A stretch of 19,587 nt of DNA. Origin: Thermomucor indicae-seudaticae (Eukaryota; Mucoromycota; Mucoromycetes; Mucorales; Lichtheimiaceae). The stretch spans positions 1 to 19,587 of the forward strand of contig JSYX01000635.1 of assembly GCA_000787465.1 (NCBI GenBank), written 5' to 3'. Of this stretch, positions 11,469 through 19,587 are shown piece after piece (within the stretch, counting starts at the first letter, position 1; each line of letters begins with the position of its first letter). Under the pieces are notes generated by a model that was given only the letters and a program-made list of their open reading frames with translations, searched no databases and had not been told where the DNA came from. The translations under genes were made by a program, and so were the position numbers.

Positions 11469-12034
11469 TTAGGCCTGCTTGGCAGCAGCAGCCTTTTTCT
11501 GAGCACGGAGACCCTTGCCGGCAGGGCGAGCACGGACCTTCTTGGGCTGCTGGGAGTTGATGATAGCAGAAGCGCGAGCAAGAGCAGCCTAAAAGAACAC
11601 ATGAGTTTTCCTTCTTCAGTTTTCTCTCTAAAAGATCTCCAATATACCTTGTGAAGATCACGGCGGTAACCGGTGCGAGCAACCATGTTGGCGACGCTCA
11701 GGGCGGTCTTGCGACGGCCGTGGGCAAGGACAACAGAGGTGGTGGACTGGGCGGGCTTCTGGGCGTTCTTGGGACGCTTGGTGGTGACCTTGATGCCACG
11801 GGGAGCGGCAGTGATGTCAACGGTCTACCATCAAAAGAAACGAGTTCATCATTATTCTCGCCATTCGCACGCAATTGAATGTCGCTAAAGTACCTTGTTG
11901 TTAGCAAGGCCAGAGTACTTGAAGCTGTTCAAGTTGGTCAAGTTGCCAGGCTCGCGCGAGAATTCAACGTTGTTGCGCTTAACAAGGAAGGCGTTGTTGT
12001 TCTTAACCAAAGCCCAGACCAATTCGGCGCTCAT
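11469..12034 (-). CDS. RPL28: 60S ribosomal protein eL28
   Basis: A component of the large cytosolic ribosomal subunit. Exons: 12034-11894, 11824-11648, 11588-11469, all phase 0 GT-AG junctions, giving 145 aa. The N-terminus MSAELVWALVKNNNAFLVKR matches the eL28 start, and REPGNLTNLNSFKYSGL is the family core. The C-terminal half (GYRRDLHKAALARASAI) and an Ala/Lys-rich end are as expected. Codon choice is strongly biased to C-ending codons (AAG, AAC, GTC, ACC), unlike its neighbours, as usual for highly expressed genes. eL28 is present in animals and many fungi but absent from Saccharomyces cerevisiae, whose RPL28 is a different protein (uL15), so the symbol must be read in the animal/universal sense. 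Confidence 0.95.
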
Positions 12035-12577
12035 GATCTAGATATCGCGAAAAGAAAAACATGTTGGTCTCTCTCGCTTCCATACGTCCGTATCTTTGCT
12101 GATGCCGATGCTTCCATCGCGGATACTCGAAACTTACAACTAGACTACTTTGACGTGAAGAAACGAAAAGAGAAGGAATTCTATCCCGTCGGCAGTGAGA
12201 AAAAATTTTGTGCTGGTCTCCTCCAAGCCACACTTAACATTTTTCCCCTTCAGCACTCATCTCGCCGGAAGATCCAAGGCATATAAGCCTTATCCAGGTT
12301 GGAAACTGGGCGTGCATGTGTAGCAACGATACATACTTTCATTGTATTTATGTATACAGGTCAGTAAGTGAACGATGTCATGGCGTTATGTTAAGGGTAA
12401 CCTTACTTGCGGTCGGCTGTTACCTGTCCCTATTTGTATGTGCATGGCAAAGCACAACCTATTGGAACACTTTCACCTTGTACAGTACGCACAAAATAGC
12501 TTTGTCCTCTAATCCTCAGGAGCCCCAGGCTGTTATTTACTGTTTTGCAGTTTTTTATTTATTGGTTTTTTTTCTGT
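12035..12577. other. intergenic: eL28 promoter and PAN3 3' region
   Basis: This holds the upstream region of eL28 and the 3' untranslated region of PAN3; both genes are on the minus strand. Just above the eL28 ATG the sense strand reads TATCTAG then ATCATG, and farther up GTAAGT (around 12130), so a leader intron close to the start is possible but unproven. A + strand frame at 12316-12606 has no family similarity. Confidence 0.4.
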
Positions 12578-15500
12578 CTACTTTCGACCAGAAGTCAAGT
12601 CTTTGAATGCTGATATTATACAATTCTTGACTTCCTTATAACTAACGATGAGACATGACTGCTCATCTCTCGACATCAGCATAATTTTTTCGTCGACGCC
12701 TGCGTCCAGCTGCAGCAAGAAAGATTAGGTTTCTCTTCAAGGCTACTTTGAACTTTTTGTTGAAGACCCACCTTGTTTAAACATGTCAGGACATGGACCA
12801 TATCTACCACAGGCACACCGTTCTCATCAACCTGATGGAAGACGTAGTCCCGGAATAACTTAATAATATATCGATCACCTGTTTCGGACCAGCTTGGGTC
12901 CATATCAAATCTGTACATACAAGTTCATGAGTTATTTTAAGATATACAGTACCCTTAAGCTTTACATGTACGTACTCTGGCCGCTCATTGATAAAACCCA
13001 TTTTGGCCAACAGTCGAACAAGTCGACCATTTTCAAGTTCGCGACTCAATTCGCTCTCAAGAGTGTCAGCGTAACTAAATTTCATGACATTCAGTCCTTC
13101 CTATCTGGTCAATACACAGACTTTGTATCATTTATACTTACAACTGGCTACAATTAATGGCATGTAAAATACGAGGTCCGCAAAGTGTGATAACTTCGTT
13201 AATGGTCTTTGTTGGCAGCGGTTTGCTTAGAAGGTAGAGGACTACATTCTTCAGGTCCGGTGAATAACAGCGTGAAATATGCTCGAATGACTGCGGAAGG
13301 TTATGAAATGATTGTAGCGAATTGCATGCAAGTGCTACAATAAGTTTTCCAAAAGCAAGCAAATCTTCTTGCTAAATCGTACGCTAATAAGTGTCCAACT
13401 TTGCACTGCCAATTATCTGCATTGCTTTGCACCACTTGCCTGATGTCGTGCAATGTTTTGCCCACCGTCATATTGTATAACATCTTGAGTAGCGCTATAA
13501 TTAAGCCTAAGCCTGTATATTACATGAGGCTTTACTGTTAAGCGACCGGATCTTGTAAGCAGTAGAGATCAAGAGACTTGCCTATTTTTTCCTGTAACCA
13601 GGATTTTGCTAGGCTCTATATTTCGAGCTGCTAACCCACAACCGTGGATGTTCTTTATGGCAGACGTTATCTGTGTTATGTAGCTCCACAACGTTATTTC
13701 CGGAACTAGGGTTGTGCTGGGACCTATAGTTTGCGCTGCCCGCGACTGGGCTTGCTGCTCTGCGAACAAAGCAGCCTGACCCTCGTGTGTGAAATGTGAC
13801 TGATATAATGTCTTTGAGCACGGATGATAATCATACACAAAGACCAAAGCTATATTGCTTATCAGTCGATCACATCATTCTTCCTCATGGACAGTAAAGT
13901 CATTTAGGCTTACAAGAATCACCAAAAGCACGAGTGGTGAATGCTTCGCGAACTGAAACAATATTGCAATGCCGTATCATTCGCCAACACTCAACAACTC
14001 TCATTGCTGATTCGTCAGTCAGGCGAAAACCTGAACTCCCTTCTTGTTAGTAGTGCTCAAACCCGCAGAGCCGAAACAGACCTTCAATCCTGACAAGCAC
14101 ATAGTAGCGGCCATCTACGTTGGATATCGCCTTATATATCCGCGAGGAATGCCCGAAGAATTTGCTCGGCTGATTAGGCTGTTCATCCAGCGGATATAAT
14201 GAGTGATATACATGGACTTCCTTTGGCAAGCCCAATTCACGCGCTTGCTCTGATGCGTTAGCCCCTTCTCACTCAGTTTGATGATTGCAAAGCAACCTAC
14301 CAGGCGCGGACATCAATGTTGCTTCATTACGCCGAGTCAGCATTTCTCGAAGATCGTCTGGAATAAAGAATGCTTTGATCGTTCGTTGATGTGGTAGTAG
14401 GTTAGACACGTCAGGCGTAGGTGATGTGTATAGATGGTACTGCAGCTATTGCAAATAGCTCAGTTTCCAATATTTTCAATGCATGATTCGGCTCATACCG
14501 GTTGACGAGTAAACATTGGCGTGCCCATATAATAGCCATAGGTGTCCATCTGGCCAGGCTGCATCATGCCCATACCGAGTAACATTTGGGAAGGAGTCTG
14601 TGTTTGCTGCGTGGGCGAAGTCGGCATCGTCGATGTTCCCTAATGACCGACACTTGAGCCATCAGGATTTTTCATGGTAGCGGGCGTTTTTTATGTTTTA
14701 CCTCTGACGATAAACCAAATTGCGAGAAACTATCCGTCAAAGCGGCTACACCCTGTTCATGATTAACCGTTTGATTTACGTATTCTTGAGAGTACGCGAC
14801 TTCTTGGTCTTCAGAAACACTACAAATACGGGTCAAAGCTGTAAACATCTGCCTTCTCATAGAGCGTTTATGTCAACAGCTTACTCTCCATTTCCTTGAC
14901 CATTCTGCAAGGCTGCTGTGCCTAGTGTATCCCACAGTTATCAATTCCATCATAGCACATGATTGAACGACGTTCAACACTCACTCGTACTTGCTGGTAC
15001 TATTTCAGTTATCACAGCACAATAAGCAACAATGGATAACTGTATAGCTGGCCTTTCCCTAACCTGCAGTAGCCGAAGAAACAGCGGCTGATTTCGGTAC
15101 AAAGACAGGCGCATTGACACTTTCTGCGGAAACCGAGGATACCATACTAGAAGTGCCAGATCGCGATCCAGACGACTGTGTCCGTAATTTGATTGTGCTT
15201 TCAGATTTCTTTAATTTGCTGATTCTCGAGCATTGCTTTACAATCAAAATCACTGAAAATCTTACTTTTCTGGACTACCTTGCTGCGAAGAAGGTTTGTT
15301 CTTCAAAAAAGGCGTTAGGTAAACAGCAGCTGGCTAATTATCCGCATTGTACGCACCACCTCATGATTGAATTCGCAGCCTTTGCCTTCATATTTGCAAA
15401 AGCCGTGAATAATAACATTACGGCATAACCGCTTCGTGTTCGCCTTGCCTATAGGGCTCAATCATGTGAATAATGCTGTCTTTTTTGTAGCAAAGCCAAG

Positions 15501-15660
15501 TCCTCGAGAATTCTCATCAACCTTTTGAAGACGGCTTGTTTGACGCCTTGGACGAAGAATCGGTTTCTCCATTGCCGGAGGATTCAGAAGGAGCAACGAT
15601 AGGAATTGCAGAAGGCGATTGTGGCGGTATAATAAACTGAGCAGCAATTGATTTCTGCAT
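12578..15660 (-). CDS. PAN3: PAN3, adaptor/pseudokinase of the PAN2-PAN3 deadenylase
   Basis: PAN3 recruits the PAN2 nuclease to poly(A)-binding protein for mRNA tail trimming in the cytoplasm. There are 17 exons, 699 aa: 15660-15522, 15448-15360, 15300-15266, 15218-15064, 14999-14985, 14921-14885, 14819-14702, 14639-14499, 14445-14301, 14249-14082, 14030-13914, 13849-13582, 13512-13440, 13371-13142, 13074-12976, 12910-12772, 12709-12578. The CCCH finger is C55-x8-C64-x6-C71-x3-H75. SVNAPVFVP (121-129) resembles a PAM2 motif for binding poly(A)-binding protein. The pseudokinase includes [12 protein letters not shown] and [27 protein letters not shown] stands where active kinases have HRD, and no DFG is visible. 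Then come the coiled coil ([20 protein letters not shown]) and the C-terminal knob ([28 protein letters not shown]). Introns 12 and 13 use GC donors. The start at 15660 is the first good ATG, but leader exons cannot be excluded. Confidence 0.94.
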
Positions 15661-17130
15661 TGTACGAAGCGAGCAATTAGTTGGTTCTGATAAATAATGT
15701 TAATCGGAATCCACGCCAGCCCAAACACTCTCTGAAGCAGAGAGAGAAAGTTGCCGTCGGATTTGCTCTTTTTGCTTCCATCTTCACCAAACTCAGAAAC
15801 AATCGCAGATTTACTGTCTTTCGATACGTTACTGCAGCCTCCAAACCCACCTTTGGTCTCGCAATACTAACAAAATAAGGTCGATCAAGGCATGACATCT
15901 AATGGATCAGAGGTGCCCATTCATAGGCCTTGGCTTAAACATTCACCCGTCCAATTCGCCTTGTGATTTGCCAGCAATAATAAGCGCCATGTTTGATTGA
16001 ACTATTCTTGCTCTTCGCCTTGCGTTTAGTATCACATTGCCGATAGTTGATCCTTTTGTACAACGATACCAACTAAGGCAACAAATCTGTTATCAATATA
16101 AATCAACCAGGAATCGAATCGTACAAAAATGTTATTGGACAATGTCGAGTGATTCAACGTAATTATGGACTTTGTGTAAATGTGGTCTTTTTCCCAGGAA
16201 AGCGGTTGATATTCACAGGTAAGATCTTGCTCTCTCTGCGTGAGATGCATTATTAGCGTACAATGTTTTGTCTGTGCGTAGCCATTGCGATATTAAGGCA
16301 TGTCCAAACACGACTTTTCCAGAAAAGAGGCAATCGATGCGTGACGGAACAGCTTAACTTTCTTTTGGCACATGCGCAAATCATTTTAACAACAACCTGC
16401 AACAGACCGCTCTGATGTTGTGGATCCACATGATGTTCGTTGTTTTATTTCCTGGAAAAAGCTTATTGTGCCTAAAAATAAGGACCACCTTTGCTTGTTG
16501 AGTGAGGACGCAGGGACAGAGGAAGGTGGCAAAAGATCCAATATACAGAGAATGTTGCCGGACTCCTGGACACGATATTTCTCCTTCCTTAACAGAGTGC
16601 TTCACTTGGTTCAAAAGCTTTATGTGCTAGCTGATTTGATGGGGGTGGGGGACAGCAAACCGTGAGGGTGGAAATGTATTTATCCGATTGTTTCAATCAG
16701 GAGACTGGAGATACTAGATTACCTAACAAATCATCGAGGACACATGGTCCATTTCCGTTCTGCATCCGTAGAAAGCAATGTGAAAATCGCAAAATACACG
16801 CGGAGGGAAAGTCTCTTAGGCCACTTATAACAATTTTAAACGTCATATCAATGTACCAAGGTGGCAACAGATATTGAGAATTGAACTGAGACCAAGGAAA
16901 ATTTAAGGTTCTCTAGAATATAAAGCTAGAGGTTATCGTGAAACTGGGGTTCGCCAAGTGCAAAGGAAAACAGCTTAATTAGGCTTCCCGATTCGCACCA
17001 AAGGTACGTTGCATGTGACCTTCGTTCTTCGGACGACCTCCTTTTCAACACAGCAGCACTGTTTGGATCCATCCCATCTTTTTCTTTTCCTTCTCTCCTT
17101 CTCTGCTACCGAATTCTCTCGTTGAAAGGA
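15661..17130. promoter_or_regulatory. 1.47-kb divergent intergenic region, PAN3 and AreA-like regulator
   Basis: This separates PAN3 (minus) from the AreA-like gene (+). Near PAN3 the minus strand shows splice-like elements: CTTTCTCTCTCTGCTTCAG ending at about 15731 and GATTAACATTATTTATCAG ending at about 15686. These suggest leader introns or unseen upstream exons. A short ATG frame (MALIIAGKSQGELDG) starts near 15990 on the minus strand. Towards the right end, about 17078-17110, the + strand has a CT-rich tract typical of a leader before the ATG at 17131. A 6-bp inverted repeat (CTCTAG/CTAGAG, 9-nt loop) lies at about 16912-16932. Other open frames here lack ATG starts or similarity. Confidence 0.45.
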
Positions 17131-18401
17131 ATGAAGCATATATTCGAGCAACCTATGCTCTCGCTTTCTCCCCAATCCCTTCACAATATCCACACCGTGG
17201 ATATAGACGACCTAAGCACTATGTGGACCGGTAAGTCGTCCTGGAGGGCCAGGAAATAGCAGAGCAAGTCTCCTTCTAACTGGAATCCCAACTCTTGTCA
17301 GTATTTACCAAGTGCAAAGCGCACATCGAGAACGGTCAACGCTTGGAGAACATGTCCTGGCGACTATGGTATCATGAAAAACAAATGCACCAATCACTGT
17401 CTGTTTCCGGCAACGATTATTTCTCCTACGTCCCGCCCTCATCTCAGACCTGCGCTGCATCGCCTGCCGGAAGTGCAAAATCCTCCCAAACGAGTATTAG
17501 CACGACAACGTGCTTTTCCATTAAGCGTTTTATCTCGTCCTTGTCACCTGGACATGACGCATGGTCACACCAGCCGAGACGCGCCCGTCCGCCTGCTTCA
17601 CCAGCCGGGTCAGCCTCAAATAAGCTCCTCGACCAACAGGAGCAACAAAACGCAGTCGAGACGCACGAGAATATCACGCAACAAACAACAGTTACTGCTA
17701 CCAATCGTAGTTCTCCTCGGTCGCCTGACGACGAATGTCGACAAACAAGGCAGCAACTAGAGCAGTCTCTGGGAAATAATCAGCAGACCGTGCTGCAACC
17801 AGATAGCCCCAACATTACCGCTACTACTTCTGATAATGATGCAGACAACGACGACGACTTTGATCTACTGGATGATGATGACTACGACTACGACGACAAC
17901 GAGGAAGACGAAGATGACGACGATTACGATTATGACGACGAGGAGGAAGACGAATACGAAGAAGAGGATGACGATACGATGATGCCAAATGATGATCTAG
18001 CTGCTCAATATTTTCGAAAAACTCAACCAAGTCGACCGGCTGGCCCACGTCGATCATTATTGTCAGCCATGCTGCAACAGGAGCAGCAACAACAAAACCG
18101 GTCCATGGCAGCTGCATGTCCTCCTGTCCTATCAAAAACCCAACATCATCCAGCATGCATTCCTCAGTCGTCCAGGTCATCACAACATTTACTGCAAGTC
18201 GCTCAACGTGATCACTTTTTGCGCAAAGAGCTCACGGAGAGCCTAAGGCGCAATATTCTTTGGGAACATATACAACAAAAGGCTCTCTATCATAAAAGCC
18301 CTATTATGCTTAGAAGACAGCGAAATAATAATCAACGAGTCGAAAACAATCCATCAGAGGCGCAAATATCTGGATGGCTGGGAAGTTTTCATGGCTGGTG
18401 A
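17131..18401 (+). CDS. AreA/GATA-like N-terminal (PF08550-type) plus DUF3295-type regulator
   Basis: Probably a transcriptional or signalling regulator of nutrient response. Exons: 17131-17230 and 17302-18401, GT-AG, 399 aa. The intron splits the signature segment, which after joining reads DIDDLSTMWTVFTKCK followed by ENGQRLENMSWRLW (residues 24-56). This is the fungal AreA-type domain (formerly DUF1752) also seen in Mks1- and Reg1-like proteins. No GATA zinc finger follows. The middle is disordered and Gln/Ser/Pro-rich. Residues about 211-265 are an extremely acidic Asp/Glu/Tyr tract, then PRRSLLSAMLQQ and a poly-Gln. The C-terminal block HFLRKELTESLRRNILWEHIQQ (from 338) resembles DUF3295. 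The first in-frame ATG is 17131; 17155 is an alternative. Family recognition is from motif memory; the pathway is inference. Confidence 0.82.
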
Positions 18402-18514
18402 TTTAAGCATACAAGTGCATCTTCATTTATCCATCATTCATACATCTTACACGACAACCGCTCCTTCCTCTCCTATTTCATATTGCATTCTTTCGGCATG
18501 AGAACTTGTACTAA

Positions 18515-18520
18515 AATAAA
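18515..18520 (+). terminator. AATAAA polyadenylation signal of the AreA-like gene
   Basis: AATAAA lies about 114 nt past the TGA at 18399-18401 on the + strand, followed by a T-rich stretch (CATTCTTTTCTG). Confidence 0.45.
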
Positions 18521-18748
18521 CCATTCTTTTCTGTTATTATAGTGTTTTAAAAGCTTGTGATGAGATGCAGTGCTTGTCGGGCTTGACCGACTTTTTCAGC
18601 TGTTCGACTCATGTGTGCAACTATACCTGCTGTGGTGGAAGCCTATATTTTTTGCCACAGAATGATTTGGGGGCGGGGGAGGTGGGGCATGTGATTCGTT
18701 TGTTTCCGCTATAGGTCATGCCTCTGTCCCCTGTGCAGCACATTTCGA

Positions 18749-18778
18749 GGCCGCGGTCAGTGTGTTTGCCACGCGGCC
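18749..18778. repeat. 7-bp all-GC inverted repeat
   Basis: GGCCGCG (18749-18755) and CGCGGCC (18772-18778) flank a 16-nt loop. This is a stable potential hairpin in the middle of the GC-rich intergenic block. Confidence 0.55.
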
Positions 18779-19176
18779 CCATTCCGAATGGTGGATCACT
18801 TTCTGGATTTGGACAAGTGCCTCGTGGCATTGGACTAAAAAGTTGACATGCTAACTTTACAAACGAAACACCAATAAAGAGAGAGCTTCTTTACGTCCTG
18901 ACGACGGTCTCTTGCTCGGAGCAGGCGGTCCGAAAAACGCGTGAGAATCGAGGAGATACGAACTCAAAAGGTAAAGATCTTGTGAACCAATCATTCGTTT
19001 CCGCTAGCGAACTTCTCGGAAAACGCTCTCTCATTGACGCTTCGGATCAGCAATTGCGTGACGTCCCATACTTGAAGCATGCCAAGCTCGGGAGACTACT
19101 TGTTTTTGAATATTTCTTTGCGTCCTCAAGTTGGTTGCGTTTGCGTGAACTTAAAAAGTGAAACTTGCACCATGCA

Positions 19177-19587
19177 TTAACGAGGATTTACGGTGAAATC
19201 AAGAGACGTTTGCTCTGTGATATGCTGTTGCTTCTGGACGTGATTGAATTCCAGCTCAGATCAGGAAAGGGTGCATGAACAGAAACTGTAACCACATCAA
19301 AAGACCTCACCATGAACGATCTGCCATTGCTTCCTACAACCTGGGAAAGAAACTTGGATAAAGCTACAGTGCTAGATACACAGATAGCAGACTCGGAGAC
19401 CACTTGCTTCACTGAGGAGGAACCAGGCTCGTTAAAGCGATCTGATATTTAATGACATACCAAACTTTCGGTTACAACAGTACGTATTCCAAAACTAATA
19501 GCTATATTGTGGCGTGATACACTGGCGGGCAAAAAGTTTGCATACGGTTTTGATTATCCGATGTATGAGATAAAACAAAGTGGTGTT
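19177..19587 (-). CDS. 3' exons of an unidentified gene truncated at the right edge
   Basis: Proposed exons on the minus strand: window edge region down to 19461, then 19406-19311, then 19254-19177 (TAA 19177-19179). All junctions are phase 0 with GT donors (GTATGT, GTGAGG). The predicted end reads SFGIRTVVTESL, then QVVSESAICVSSTVALSKFL and GSNGRSFM, then LEFNHVQKQQHITEQ to FTVNPR. The first exon's frame meets a stop near 19555, so it must begin with an acceptor inside the window (CCGCCAG near 19525 or TATAG near 19500). The middle exon has two in-frame-relevant acceptors five bases apart (TCAG and TGAAG); only the latter suits phase 0. I recognise no family; the sequence is Ser/Val-rich with no membrane helix or signal. 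The exon boundaries are tentative. Confidence 0.42.

Larger units (their letters stand above)
18402..19176. other. intergenic with a GC-rich, hairpin-bearing block
   Basis: No protein-coding gene is supported. The first part is the 3' region of the AreA-like gene. From about 18550 to 18840 the composition changes: a box-C-like GTGATGA (18557-18563), a small hairpin GTCGG/CCGAC (18576-18591) followed by TTTTT, a G-rich run (18669-18687), and a stronger hairpin (18749-18778). It could be a structured RNA gene, but I recognise no snRNA, SRP, RNase P or tRNA signature. Confidence 0.35.

Noticed and set aside
12316..12606. 96-codon + strand frame opposite the PAN3 3' end
   Set aside because: It overlaps the PAN3 stop and last coding bases, is hydrophobic without pattern and has no recognisable domain.
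15681..15878. 65-codon + strand frame upstream of PAN3
   Set aside because: It starts with TTG, has no similarity, and the opposite strand carries better splice-like signals.
16085..16130. tRNA T-arm-like string on the minus strand (GATTCGATTCC)
   Set aside because: The T-stem does not pair and no D-arm, anticodon arm or acceptor stem can be fitted upstream.
16420..16877. Two + strand frames (81 and 71 codons) in the long divergent intergenic region
   Set aside because: Both begin with GTG in a eukaryotic context, show no domain and have no convincing splice partners.
17824..18183. 119-codon minus-strand frame rich in Arg/His
   Set aside because: It is the antisense shadow of the acidic GAC/GAT-repeat tract in the AreA-like gene.
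18669..18687. G-quadruplex motif
   Set aside because: Only three runs of three or more G are present; the fourth is GG, so a standard three-tetrad quadruplex is not supported.

Overview
The window is nuclear DNA of a fungus, most likely an early-diverging one (Mucoromycota/Mucorales-like; this placement is inference). The genes are eukaryotic and cut by many short introns of roughly 47-90 nt, with mostly TAG/CAG acceptors. Leaders are pyrimidine-rich, AATAAA signals lie close behind several stops, and the gene set is fungal: PAN3, alternative oxidase, an AreA/DUF3295-type regulator and a MYST acetyltransferase. I see no operon, CRISPR array, transposon or rRNA/tRNA gene.

Layout from left to right. 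A possible C-terminal fragment of a + strand gene touches the left edge. Then comes a run of minus-strand genes: phosphatidylinositol-4-phosphate 5-kinase (439-2899, 10 exons), a NUDT14-like ADP-sugar Nudix hydrolase (3104-4178, 4 exons), an MCT-type major facilitator transporter (4798-6526, 4 exons), a MYST histone acetyltransferase (7253-9102, 7 exons), mitochondrial alternative oxidase (9341-10367, 2 exons) and an NDUFA4-like respiratory-chain subunit (10528-10944, 4 exons). A 190-bp divergent promoter separates NDUFA4 from a small + strand coiled-coil-like gene (11135-11414). That gene converges on ribosomal protein eL28 (11469-12034, minus, 3 exons). PAN3, the PAN2-PAN3 deadenylase adaptor, follows (12578-15660, minus, 17 exons). 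A 1.47-kb divergent intergenic region precedes a + strand AreA-like/DUF3295 regulator (17131-18401, 2 exons). The last exons of an unidentified minus-strand gene run off the right edge (19177-19587).

All splice models were made by hand: reading frame was kept across every junction and the protein was compared with family motifs from memory. The genes are mostly housekeeping and do not form one pathway. AOX and NDUFA4 are both mitochondrial respiratory proteins and sit head-to-tail only 160 bp apart. The most unusual structural signal is in the introns: four of about 45 complete introns appear to use a GC donor with an identical GCAAGT sequence, and two very small exons (8 and 15 nt) are needed to keep the proteins intact. 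No new defence-like or mobile system was found.
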